In this document: positions 6,464-13,578 of the stretch, one piece after another | How positions within the stretch are numbered: the stretch's first letter is position 1 | How the letters are laid out: every line of letters begins with the position of its first letter | Source of the DNA: JAIOPA01 sp036522895 | GTDB lineage: Bacteria; Eisenbacteria; RBG-16-71-46 | DNA length: 14,104 bases | Direction of reading: 5' to 3' | Assembly (NCBI GenBank): GCA_036522895.1 | Contig: DATDEX010000326.1 | Coordinates: 1 to 14,104 of the forward strand | The notes under the pieces: model-generated | Databases searched by the model: none | What the model saw: the letters and a program-made list of their open reading frames with translations, nothing else | What the model was told of the DNA's origin: nothing | Position numbers and translations under genes: made by a program

Positions 6464-8845
6464 TCACCGGATGATCACGAACCGCCCGACCTGATGCCCC
6501 GCCGAGGAGTCGACCGTGAAGAGGTAGACCCCCGACTCGATGTCCTGGCCGTTCCTGGAGATCAGGTTCCACGGCGCCTCGCCGTTCCCCTGCGTGCCGT
6601 CGTGCTCGAGCTCCTGCACGAAATCCCCCGCCAGCGTGTAGATCTTGATCCGCGCCTTGGCGCGCGGCAGCCCGAAGAAATCCACGTGGCGCGTGAATAC
6701 GTCGCCCGGCACCGGCTGGCGCTCCCACGGCGCGTGCGCGCGGAACGGGTTCGGCACCACCCACACCTTCCCGTCCCGGAACGGCACCCCGGCCTCGATC
6801 CGCGGCCGGACCACGCCGTTGAACAGCGTGCGAAACGGGCTCTCGAGCAAGTCGGTGCGCGGCGTGTTCGAGACCACGAGCGTGCGCTGGGCGACCGCGG
6901 TGACCACGTAGTGGTAGTCGAACCCGTCCAGCACTTGCGTGTCCACGAACCGATACCGCCCCACCGGATAGTGCTTGCGCTCGAACGCGACCGAGTCGTA
7001 ATCCACCGATGGGTCGAGCGCCGCGGAGAGCGGCGCGGCCCCGAGCGTGGTGTCCACGGCGAAGCTCGCGATCTGCTGCCAGCGCGAAGTCGGCGGCAGC
7101 AGCGAGTCGCGCTGCCAGCGGTCCAGCCGGTAGACGCGATAACCCCAGAACGAGTAGGGCGCGCCGGGCAGGATGCGGGCGTCGGCCAGCAGCTCCGGCA
7201 GGTTGTCCCACTCCACGGTCACCTTGCGGTCCGTGGCGGTGACGCGAAAGAGGGGCTGCGGAGGCGCCGCCGCCTGGACGAACCACGGCACGTGTGTCTC
7301 CGCGCCGGTGGATCCGGTGCAGGCGTCGCAGTCGAAATCGCTCCAGATGCAGCCGGCGCCCGCCTTGTAGGTGAGCTCGACGACCGTCTCGGGCGGCAGT
7401 GTCGGCAGCGGCCGGTAGGCCAGATCGCGACTGAACTTGGACGTGCAGTTGGGGTCGTACACGAACTCGACGCCGGGCGGCGGCTCGTAGCAGATCTCGT
7501 GACCGCCGATCCCGGTATTGCCCTCCAGATAGTTCGGCAACCCCGGCGCGTCCGGCAGGACGTTGAGCTGCGATCCCTTCCACGCCAGCCGTGCGGACTG
7601 CGCGGCGGCCACCAGGCTGTCGGCGTTCTCGCCGGCGATGAACGCCACCGCGAAGTCGAGCGATTGCCCCGGATCGAGCACCCGGAACGGCCCGCACGAG
7701 AGCAGGACCGAGTAGTCGCGCGCCTGGTCGACCGGCGCCTGCGGGTACTCGCCGTGCAGCGCCGCATAACGATCCACGTCCAGGTTCGGCGGGCCCCCCT
7801 GGCGCGGCGACAGCGAGGACGAGAATATGGAGTAGGTGAACGCGGTGTCGCGCCTGGGCGCGCGTGCCGCGGCAAATGCCGCGCGCGCGCCCTCGAAAGC
7901 GAAGTTGACGATGTAATTGAGCGGGTCGGTGGTATGGGAGACCCCGATCACCGCCGTCCACGGCGACGTCGAGGCCGCCGCCGCGTCGTGCACCGCGGGC
8001 CACTCGCCCCGGAGCGTCGTGAAGCACGGCTTGACCCAGACGCGGTTGAGCACCGACGTGGCCTCGGGGACGGTGATCGAATCGCGCAGCGTCGTGACGA
8101 AGTCGTCGATGTGTCCGCCGCCGCCCGACCGCTCGCGCGAGTCCAAGTCGGCGTAGATCCCGAGCCGCACGTCGTGCAGCGTCTCGCGCCCGTGGTTCGT
8201 GATCGTGAACTGGATCCCCGCGATCTTGTCATAGCCCGGCAGCGACCAGGCGTACGCCTCCTGGTGCACCGTGAGCCCGAGCGGCGCGTGCCGCTCCCCG
8301 TTCTCGTACGCGAAGTTCACCGCCTCCGGCCGGTCGTCGACGTACGTGCACGCCGCCACCTCCTGCGCCGGGCAGCGAATGTCCTCGTCGATCTCGCCAT
8401 CGCCGTCGTTGTCGATCCCGTCGAGGATCTCCTCGTCCACCTTGCCGTCGCCGTCGTCGTCCACGGTGGCGCGCGTGCCGCGGTCCCCCGCGTAGCGACG
8501 CAGCACGACGTCGTTCGTATCCAGCGTCGGCCGCCACTCGAACATGGGTCCGCCGGAGACCCCCACGGTGCCGTCATCCCGGGTCGCGCCCACCCACAGC
8601 TCCGCGTGCTCCAGGCACTCGTGGCCGCTCCCCCTCGGGAACTCGAACGAGGGGTCGAACGACAGCCCCTTGTTGAAGAACGCGTTCCCGATCACGCCGA
8701 TGTTCGTGATCCGCATCGCGAACCGGCCGGCATCGAGGATCGGGCCGTTGTTCGCGATGTCCATGGTGGCCCGCACGCTCGCCGGCAGGGCGAGCGTGGC
8801 CAGGAACGCGAGGGATGGGAGGAGGAGTCGTCGGGGTAGGGTCAC
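6464..8845 (-). CDS. Large secreted protein with Ca-binding-type motif and FlgD-like C-terminal tail
   Basis: This 793-residue protein starts at GTG 8845. The N-terminus MTLPRRLLLPSLAFLATLAL followed by PASVRA fits a signal peptide cleaved near residue 26. Residues 128-155 hold two Asp/Gly-rich motifs, DDDGDGKVDEE and DGIDNDGDGEIDED, similar to the MopE-type metal-binding repeat and to thrombospondin-type Ca loops. FTITNHGRETLHDVRLGIYADLDS-type sequence follows. A fibronectin-III-like stretch (KVTVEWDN ... YRVYRLDRW) lies in the C-terminal third. The end resembles the FlgD-like/T9SS-type domain: VWVVPNPFRAH, IKIYTLAGDFVQEL, NGQDIESGVYLFTV and final GRFVIIR. Several cysteines (for example CDAC) could form disulphides. 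No Shine-Dalgarno sequence precedes the GTG. The function is unknown; it is probably a surface or extracellular protein. Confidence 0.85.
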   Translation of the reverse strand: MTLPRRLLLPSLAFLATLALPASVRATMDIANNGPILDAGRFAMRITNIGVIGNAFFNKGLSFDPSFEFPRGSGHECLEHAELWVGATRDDGTVGVSGGPMFEWRPTLDTNDVVLRRYAGDRGTRATVDDDGDGKVDEEILDGIDNDGDGEIDEDIRCPAQEVAACTYVDDRPEAVNFAYENGERHAPLGLTVHQEAYAWSLPGYDKIAGIQFTITNHGRETLHDVRLGIYADLDSRERSGGGGHIDDFVTTLRDSITVPEATSVLNRVWVKPCFTTLRGEWPAVHDAAAASTSPWTAVIGVSHTTDPLNYIVNFAFEGARAAFAAARAPRRDTAFTYSIFSSSLSPRQGGPPNLDVDRYAALHGEYPQAPVDQARDYSVLLSCGPFRVLDPGQSLDFAVAFIAGENADSLVAAAQSARLAWKGSQLNVLPDAPGLPNYLEGNTGIGGHEICYEPPPGVEFVYDPNCTSKFSRDLAYRPLPTLPPETVVELTYKAGAGCIWSDFDCDACTGSTGAETHVPWFVQAAAPPQPLFRVTATDRKVTVEWDNLPELLADARILPGAPYSFWGYRVYRLDRWQRDSLLPPTSRWQQIASFAVDTTLGAAPLSAALDPSVDYDSVAFERKHYPVGRYRFVDTQVLDGFDYHYVVTAVAQRTLVVSNTPRTDLLESPFRTLFNGVVRPRIEAGVPFRDGKVWVVPNPFRAHAPWERQPVPGDVFTRHVDFFGLPRAKARIKIYTLAGDFVQELEHDGTQGNGEAPWNLISRNGQDIESGVYLFTVDSSAGHQVGRFVIIR

Positions 8846-8857
8846 GTGGGTGTCCGG

Positions 8858-8873
8858 GGCATCGGGGGATGCC
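8858..8873 (-). other. Perfect 6-bp hairpin in the leader of the 793-residue gene
   Basis: GGCATC and GATGCC flank a four-base CCCC loop on the minus strand. The hairpin ends 12 nt before the GTG start at 8845. It could influence translation initiation, but short hairpins are common in such GC-rich DNA. Confidence 0.3.
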
Positions 8874-8941
8874 GGTGAACCGAACGACGTTACCCTCGGC
8901 GCGCGGCGCGGGCCAGTGGAATCGCGCGCGAGGTCGCCGGC

Positions 8942-8995
8942 GACCCGGGACAGCCGTCCGGGTCAGGAGCGGTCGCGCGGCCGGCACCCGGCCGG
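8942..8995 (-). terminator. Two hairpins after the lipoprotein gene
   Basis: Immediately after the stop at 8998 lies a hairpin with CCGGC/GCCGG arms (8981-8995). A longer one pairs GACCCGGGAC with GTCCGGGTC through one bulged G (8942-8964). Neither is followed by a T-run on the minus strand. They may be a transcript end or processing structure rather than a classical intrinsic terminator. Confidence 0.3.
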
Positions 8996-8997
8996 GG

Positions 8998-10050
8998 TCA
9001 CTCCACGCTGCGGGTCGTCGCCTCGAACCCGATCACCACCCAGCCGCCGCCCCGGGCCTGGAACGTGACCCGGAACGCGTCGGAACGCCCGCGGAAGAAC
9101 ACCATCTCGGGCGCGTTCTCCTGCGTGCCCGGTGCCGGCCGCCAGCGCCCGAGCGCCGGATCGTGCCACTCGTAGCGGCGCGCGAACTCCACGAGCGAGG
9201 GATCGGCGACGAACCGCTCGGCCGCTTCGCGGTCGCCCACGACGAGCGCGGCGATGAACGACGTGAAGGTGGCGTAGGGCGAGGGCACGATGCGGTCGTC
9301 GTCGCGCACGAAACCCTGCGGCTCCCAGCGGAAATGGCGCTCGTGAAAGACGTGCGGGCAGGTGGTGCACTCGTCGAACCAGGGCGTGGTGCGGAACGTC
9401 TTCGTCGTGAGGTCGTGGTTCGTGAACTCGCCGGTGCCCGTGCCGCCGAGCGAGTCCGGCCCGAGCGTCTGCGCCAGGTCCCAGCGCCCGCCGCGCGCGT
9501 GCCGCCAAGTGATCAGCAGCGGCTGCTGACCCGCCCCGCCCCGCTTGCCCCAGAGCACCGCGAGCTGCGAGGAGTCCCCCGCCCCGGCCTCGGTGAACGC
9601 GCGCGTCGTGGCGTCGAGCAGGCGCATGCCGCGACCCTCGAGCAGCTGCTGCCGCACGGCGCCGTCCTCGCCCCAGAAGAAGTACGGCCACGAGCTGCCG
9701 TCGGGCTCCGAGCGCGAGAACAAATTCACGACCGTGGCGCGGTCGGCGCCCGCAACCTCGGAGGCGACCCCGAGCGAGTCGAGGAGCTGGCGGGCGCGAT
9801 CCTCCCACGCGCCGTCCGGGGCGGCCTCGATCCGCGAGCGCACGACACGCGCGCTCAGCGCCGCCGCCTGCTCCGACTGACCCGACTCCCACCGCTCGGT
9901 GGCCATCCGCGACAGGATCGACAGCGAGTCGTGTCCCGTCGAAAGGCTGTCCGCCGAGGCCGGAACGAGGCGGGGCCTGCGGTCACAACCCACCACCACC
10001 GCGAGCAGCGCGAACACGATCGCGAGCGAGCGCATCGGAACATGGTTCAC
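8998..10050 (-). CDS. Lipoprotein, diverged paralogue of the upstream secreted protein
   Basis: This is a 350-residue protein of unknown function. The N-terminus MRSLAIVFALLAVVVGC (6-22) is a lipoprotein signal with lipobox VVGC, so Cys22 is the predicted lipidated residue. The chosen start is GTG 10050, because GGGAGGA lies 8 nt upstream and the codon overlaps the TGA of the preceding gene (GTGA), a sign of translational coupling. ATG 10035 has no such site. A CxxC (Cys228, Cys231) sits in WFDECTTCPHVFHERHF. The C-terminal region (258-345) has FIAALVVGDREAAERFVADP followed by FRVTFQARGGGWVVIGF. This part and several earlier blocks align in order with the upstream-encoded protein. I do not recognise a named family; the C-terminal part has the feel of an NTF2-like fold, which is a guess. 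Confidence 0.82.
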   Translation of the reverse strand: MNHVPMRSLAIVFALLAVVVGCDRRPRLVPASADSLSTGHDSLSILSRMATERWESGQSEQAAALSARVVRSRIEAAPDGAWEDRARQLLDSLGVASEVAGADRATVVNLFSRSEPDGSSWPYFFWGEDGAVRQQLLEGRGMRLLDATTRAFTEAGAGDSSQLAVLWGKRGGAGQQPLLITWRHARGGRWDLAQTLGPDSLGGTGTGEFTNHDLTTKTFRTTPWFDECTTCPHVFHERHFRWEPQGFVRDDDRIVPSPYATFTSFIAALVVGDREAAERFVADPSLVEFARRYEWHDPALGRWRPAPGTQENAPEMVFFRGRSDAFRVTFQARGGGWVVIGFEATTRSVE

Positions 10051-11237
10051 GGCCGGTGTCCTCCCGTCGAGTCCCGCCGCGCGCCGGGGGCCGCGTCGGT
10101 CCGCGGCGATTCCTCGGCGAGCCAGTCCTTGATCAGCCAGTGTCCGTCCTGGAGCTTGAAGTGGAAGACCCAGCGCCGCTCTCCCGTCACGCCGCGCACG
10201 CGCGCACCGAGCCAGATCGGCCAACGCTGCCCTTCCTCCTGGCTGTCCACCACGAAGCTACTCGGAGAACGGTTATCGGCCCAACCGGCCGCGAGCGCGA
10301 GCCCGAGAAATTGGGGGTCCATGAGCAATCGCCGGGCCTCGTCGCGGTGTCCCTCGCGCAGGAGCGCCACGAACGCCCGCAGCGTCTCGAGCGGGCCGGG
10401 CACCACGCGGGCATCGTGCACGGTGAAGCCCTGGCCACGATCCGTGTAGATCGCCTCGCGCGTCACCGGCTGAACGGGGGGCTCGACGGTCAGGATCGAA
10501 TCCGGCGGCGCTGCCGAGAACACGACCAGCTCCGGGAACCCGTCGTGGTTCAAGTCGGCGAACGCGGCGTCCGAACTCAAGCCCAGGTCGGGGCCGTTCC
10601 CCTCGTACTGGATCAGGTTCCAGTAGTAGCCGTCGGCGGAGAGCTGCAGGTACTCGAACCCCATCCGCCCGCCCTCGCCGCGGATGCGGTAGACGATCGC
10701 GGTCGAGTAGGGCGCACTCGACAGGCCGGACCACCACGACCGGATGCGCGGCTGCACGCACGGCGGAAACGACGCGCCCTGCATGCGCAGGTCCGGGCCG
10801 CGATACCAGAGCAGGTAGCCCACGGCCTGCATGCGCGGGCGGTACGGATTGCGCACCAGCACGAGCACGATGCTCGGCACCGTGGGGTCGTTCACCACGT
10901 CGACGTCGAGCCCGAGCGAGTCGAGCGACGCTGCGATGGACGGCGCGAGCAGCGTGTTCTGGCGTCCCAGCCGGCGCAGGAGCCGGCGCGCGGCCTGCCC
11001 GACCCGCTCGAACGGCACGATGCTCTGCTCGGTGATGGTGTCCGTTTCCTCCTGCCGGAATCGCACCTTGGCCTCGGCCACGAGCCCGGTGATCGAGTCG
11101 GCGCCGGCTGGCGTCCACGGCTTCACGATCGCCGCGCTCGCCGCCACCGGGAGCAGCCCGAAGGCCAGCGCGGCGAGCAGGATCCACCGCGAGGGTGGAG
11201 GCACGGCGCGCGACGGACAGGATCTCGGCGGGAACAT
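10047..11237 (-). CDS. Secreted protein of unknown function, first gene of a coupled pair
   Basis: This is a 396-residue protein from ATG 11237. The N-terminus has SRWILLAALAFGLLPVAASA (16-35), a signal peptide with likely cleavage after ASA. The body is of unknown family. A single FG-GAP-like loop, FADLNHDGFPELVVFS (226-241), stands alone rather than in an array. The C-terminal part (283-373) has LRAFVALLREGHRDEARRLL and then WVFHFKLQDGHWLIKDWL. This matches the corresponding region of the next gene's product in order and spacing. The frame runs further upstream to an ATG at 11306, but that extension crosses the promoter and would bury the signal peptide. There is no Shine-Dalgarno sequence. 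The promoter lies 9 nt from the ATG, so the mRNA may be leaderless. It overlaps the downstream lipoprotein gene by 4 nt and is probably co-transcribed with it. Confidence 0.82.
   Translation of the reverse strand: MFPPRSCPSRAVPPPSRWILLAALAFGLLPVAASAAIVKPWTPAGADSITGLVAEAKVRFRQEETDTITEQSIVPFERVGQAARRLLRRLGRQNTLLAPSIAASLDSLGLDVDVVNDPTVPSIVLVLVRNPYRPRMQAVGYLLWYRGPDLRMQGASFPPCVQPRIRSWWSGLSSAPYSTAIVYRIRGEGGRMGFEYLQLSADGYYWNLIQYEGNGPDLGLSSDAAFADLNHDGFPELVVFSAAPPDSILTVEPPVQPVTREAIYTDRGQGFTVHDARVVPGPLETLRAFVALLREGHRDEARRLLMDPQFLGLALAAGWADNRSPSSFVVDSQEEGQRWPIWLGARVRGVTGERRWVFHFKLQDGHWLIKDWLAEESPRTDAAPGARRDSTGGHRP
10059..10065 (-). promoter_or_regulatory. Ribosome-binding site fixing the GTG start at 10050
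   Basis: GGGAGGA on the minus strand lies 8 nt before the GTG, inside the 3' end of the upstream gene. It is the main reason to prefer GTG 10050 over ATG 10035. Confidence 0.65.
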
Positions 11238-11246
11238 GGGCAGCGG

Positions 11247-11276
11247 ATTAGAGGGGCCGGCTCGCGGCCCGGTCAA
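11247..11276 (-). promoter_or_regulatory. Promoter of the two-gene secreted/lipoprotein operon
   Basis: TTGACC (11276-11271) and TCTAAT (11252-11247) match the sigma-70 consensus at 5 of 6 positions each, with an 18-nt spacer. Only 9 nt separate the -10 from the ATG at 11237, so transcription would start within about 1-4 nt of the start codon. Confidence 0.6.
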
Positions 11277-11344
11277 GTGCGGAATCGCCGCCCAGGCATT
11301 CCTCACCCACGCCTGGCAAGCGGGGCGGTCCGTCCGGTCATCGG

Positions 11345-11360
11345 GGCCGAGAACTCGGCC
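11345..11360 (-). terminator. Hairpin directly after the stop of the Big_5 lipoprotein gene
   Basis: GGCCGAG and CTCGGCC (7 bp, perfect) flank a TT on the minus strand, starting at the base after the TGA stop at 11361-11363. No T-run follows. It could protect or end the transcript, but it is weak as an intrinsic terminator. Confidence 0.35.
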
Positions 11361-12611
11361 TCAGCGAGCGACGGACGGCGGCACCCGGTAGAAGCGCGCC
11401 ACGACGCGCGGGCGCTTGGACGGGTCGATGCCGAGTGGCGAATGGAAGAACACGTCCGTGAGCGAGCGGACGAGCGGCCCGTAGATGAGCGTCCGGTGGC
11501 GGAGCTGGGCCTCGAACATCGCGGCCAGGCGATCCGAGTCGAAATCGGTCCGGAAATTGTCCACCGCGAACCCGTTGGCGAGCCGTCCCAGGGTGGTTTC
11601 GTTGAACGGCGGTCCCGGCGCCCGCATGCTGCAGGGCAGCCAGTCGTTCTGCGTCAGCCACAGGCTCGGCTGCGCGGCGGCAAACTTGCCCTGGTCGGTG
11701 TCCACGAAGTACAGGCTCAACGTCGTACTCGCGAGCCTTACGCCATCCCCGAGCGCTCCGATGCCCCAGTGGAAACCCGCATTGTAGGACGGCCCCGAAG
11801 GCAATGTGGTCTGGCTGCAGTACTGGAGATTGGCGTTCCGGATCCAGTTGCTGCCGTAGTCCTGCGCGATGATCACGAGTGAATCCATCGGCGTGCCGGC
11901 ATCGAGGACGTGGAAGCTGTGCACCTCGCCATCCAGGCGCTCGTGGGTGGTCACGTTCTCGCTCGTCACCGCCCAGAACATGCGTGCGCCGAGCGGCCAC
12001 GCCAGGCTCGGCAGGTGCCGGGTGAACACGCTGTGCTCGAGTGACGGCACGCTCCGCCGCGCCACCGCCGTCGAATCCTCCGCGGCGTAGACATCGTAGA
12101 GAATGTTGCCGTCCGGGCCCTTCGTGCCGCCCCAGCCCAGGCAGGTCACGGGCCCTTCGAGCGCGTCGTCGACCGGGTAGTCGTAGACGACCCGGCGCAG
12201 GCTGTTCGTGGTGAACTGGTAGAACACGTCGGTGGGGAGCGGGGTCCCGTCGAACCCCTTGACCCCGGGGCTGAACTCGACCGTGTAGGTGCGTTGGAGT
12301 TCGAGGAGCGGGATCGGGTGCACGAAAATGCGCCGCGTGATGCCATCGTAATTCGTCGTGATCGCGACGCGCTGCCCGTCCAGCTTGAGGAACACGGTGA
12401 GCGGCGAGACGGTGCGGCCGTCGAGCGGGCGGTCGAACTGCGCCCAGATGTCGGTGTCGTACAGGACCGACGTCGACCGCGCGGCCGGCTGCGTCGCCAG
12501 CAGGGCCGGCGGGCGCCCGGTGGCGAGCGGCGCAGCGGTGTCCGAGGCATGCCGAGCGCAGCCGGTCAGCGCGGCACTGGAGAGGGCGAGGGCGGTCAGG
12601 AGGCGTCGCAT
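11361..12611 (-). CDS. Lipoprotein with Big_5 (SbsA-type) Ig-like domain
   Basis: This is a 416-residue predicted lipoprotein. MRRLLTALALSSAALTGC is a lipoprotein signal with lipobox LTGC, and Cys18 is the predicted lipid-bearing residue. Residues about 40-135 look like a bacterial Ig-like domain of the Big_5/SbsA type: IWAQFDRPLDGRTVSPLTVF, then RIFVHPIPLLELQRTYTVEF and GVKGFDGTPL before a YQFTT strand. The remaining 280 residues have no family I recognise. They include CLGWGGTKGPDGNILYDVYA and FNETTLGRLANGFAVDNF. The ATG at 12611 puts the signal at the very N-terminus; the frame is open to 12944 but that part overlaps the divergent gene. No ribosome-binding site is visible; a hairpin lies in the leader. 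The likely location is a membrane surface facing the periplasm or the outside. Confidence 0.83.
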   Translation of the reverse strand: MRRLLTALALSSAALTGCARHASDTAAPLATGRPPALLATQPAARSTSVLYDTDIWAQFDRPLDGRTVSPLTVFLKLDGQRVAITTNYDGITRRIFVHPIPLLELQRTYTVEFSPGVKGFDGTPLPTDVFYQFTTNSLRRVVYDYPVDDALEGPVTCLGWGGTKGPDGNILYDVYAAEDSTAVARRSVPSLEHSVFTRHLPSLAWPLGARMFWAVTSENVTTHERLDGEVHSFHVLDAGTPMDSLVIIAQDYGSNWIRNANLQYCSQTTLPSGPSYNAGFHWGIGALGDGVRLASTTLSLYFVDTDQGKFAAAQPSLWLTQNDWLPCSMRAPGPPFNETTLGRLANGFAVDNFRTDFDSDRLAAMFEAQLRHRTLIYGPLVRSLTDVFFHSPLGIDPSKRPRVVARFYRVPPSVAR

Positions 12612-12622
12612 GGGTTCGGGGG

Positions 12623-12641
12623 GCCGGGCGCGAAGCCCGGC
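12623..12641 (-). other. Hairpin in the leader of the Big_5 lipoprotein gene
   Basis: GCCGGGC and GCCCGGC form a perfect 7-bp stem with a five-base TTCGC loop on the minus strand, ending 11 nt before the ATG at 12611. It lies between the predicted transcription start and the start codon, where a ribosome-binding site would normally be. Confidence 0.4.
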
Positions 12642-12651
12642 ACACCCCTCC

Positions 12652-12680
12652 ATGTTAGGCCCGCGCTCGGCCCGAGACAA
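12652..12680 (-). promoter_or_regulatory. Candidate promoter of the Big_5 lipoprotein gene
   Basis: TTGTCT (12680-12675) and TAACAT (12657-12652) each match the consensus at 4 of 6 positions, with an ideal 17-nt spacer. The predicted leader is about 33 nt. It lies in the gap between the two divergently transcribed blocks. Confidence 0.4.
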
Positions 12681-12809
12681 CGGCTGAGCACGGACCCGCG
12701 TGCCGACCCGTGCGGGCCCGCGCGGCGCCCGCCGGCCGCCGCGGGCCACGGATCGTGTAGACTCCGCCGCGTACGTCGCGATGCGTCCGGCCGGTGGCAA
12801 CACCGGCGC

Positions 12810-12814
12810 GAGGA
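12810..12814 (+). promoter_or_regulatory. Ribosome-binding site of the HAD hydrolase gene
   Basis: GAGGA lies 8 nt before the ATG at 12823. It favours that start over the in-frame ATGs at 12700 and 12781, which would add Arg/Gly-rich sequence outside the HAD fold. Confidence 0.55.
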
Positions 12815-12822
12815 CGACGCGG

Positions 12823-13578
12823 ATGTCCGCCAGGGACCCGGGGCCAGAGCGCGTGATCCGAGCGATCGTGTTCGATCTCGACAACACGCTCACCGACTTC
12901 ATGCGGATGAAGGAGGCCGCGATCCAGGCCGCCATCGACGGCATGATCGACGCCGGCTTCCAGAAGTCCCGCGAAGAGCTCCGCCGCCGCGTGCAGGCGA
13001 TCTACGACAAGCGCGGCCTCGAGTTCCAACGGGTGTTCGACGAGCTGCTCGAGCTGGAGTTCGGCGAGGTGGACCCCAAGATCCTCGCCTCCGGCGTCGT
13101 GGCCTACCGGCGCGCCCGCGAGTCCGGGCTGGTGCTCTACCCGCACGCCCAGATGACGCTGCTCGAGCTGGCCAAGCGCGGCATCAAGCTCGGCGTCGTC
13201 TCGGACGCGCCGCGCTTCCAGGTGTGGCTCCGGCTTTGCACGCTCGGGCTCCAGCACCTGTTCGACGCGGTGGTCACGTTCGACGACACCGGCGAGCGCA
13301 AGCCCGCGGCGGCCCCTTTCCGCGAGGTGCTGCGGCGGCTCGGGGTCGAACCGGCGGAGTCCCTCATGATCGGCGACTGGGCCGAGCGCGACGTCGTCGG
13401 GGGGCGAAGCCTCGGCATGAAGACCGTATTCGCGCGTTACGGCGACACGTTCGAGACCAAGGAGTCCGGCGCGGACTACGATGTGGATGACGTGTTCGAG
13501 CTGGTGGGCATCGTGGATCGGTTGAACGGCCACGTGCCCGCCGTGGGTTCGCAAGGAGGAGGACCGCATGTCCACTGA
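12823..13578 (+). CDS. HAD-superfamily (subfamily IA) hydrolase
   Basis: This 251-residue cytoplasmic hydrolase, probably a phosphatase, has all four HAD motifs. Motif I is FDLDNT, with Asp18 the predicted nucleophile and Asp20 the general acid/base. Motif II is the Ser127 of VVSDAP. Motif III is Lys160 in GERKP. Motif IV is GDWAERD (184-190), with Asp185 and Asp190 positioned to hold Mg2+. An alpha-helical cap lies between motifs I and II, as in subfamily IA. The arrangement resembles the TIGR02253-like group, judged from memory. The substrate is unknown. The stop overlaps the start of the next gene by 11 nt. The gene is read away from the lipoprotein block and begins a plus-strand operon with the 112-residue gene and the NAD(P)HX epimerase gene. 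Confidence 0.92.
   Translation: MSARDPGPERVIRAIVFDLDNTLTDFMRMKEAAIQAAIDGMIDAGFQKSREELRRRVQAIYDKRGLEFQRVFDELLELEFGEVDPKILASGVVAYRRARESGLVLYPHAQMTLLELAKRGIKLGVVSDAPRFQVWLRLCTLGLQHLFDAVVTFDDTGERKPAAAPFREVLRRLGVEPAESLMIGDWAERDVVGGRSLGMKTVFARYGDTFETKESGADYDVDDVFELVGIVDRLNGHVPAVGSQGGGPHVH
13553..13563 (+). promoter_or_regulatory. Strong ribosome-binding site of the 112-residue gene
   Basis: AAGGAGGAGGA ends 4 nt before the ATG at 13568, inside the 3' end of the HAD gene. It is the strongest Shine-Dalgarno sequence in the window. Confidence 0.75.

Noticed and set aside
4911..6494. Open frame of 527 codons on the plus strand
   Set aside because: It is antisense to the FG-GAP repeats and merely mirrors their 147-bp period. 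It has no independent start signal.
6210..8027. In-frame extension of the FG-GAP protein by about 600 residues
   Set aside because: It overlaps the 793-residue gene in another frame, has Arg/Gly/Ala-rich shadow composition and would bury the signal peptide.
6494..8839. Open frame of 781 codons on the plus strand
   Set aside because: It is antisense to the 793-residue secreted protein. Its product is a monotonous Arg/Val/His-rich sequence without signal or domains, as expected for the complementary frame of a GC-rich gene.
8815..11882. Two long plus-strand frames (8815-10449 and 10056-11882)
   Set aside because: Both are antisense to genes with signal peptides, lipoboxes and coupling overlaps. 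Their products show only GC-rich composition.
12756..12763. TAGACT as a -10 for the HAD operon
   Set aside because: No -35 at suitable spacing (the hexamer there is GCCGCC) and no properly spaced extended -10. A promoter must exist nearby but I cannot place it.
12700..12822. Longer N-terminus for the HAD hydrolase
   Set aside because: The added residues are low-complexity Arg/Gly/Ala sequence outside the fold, and the ribosome-binding site points to 12823.
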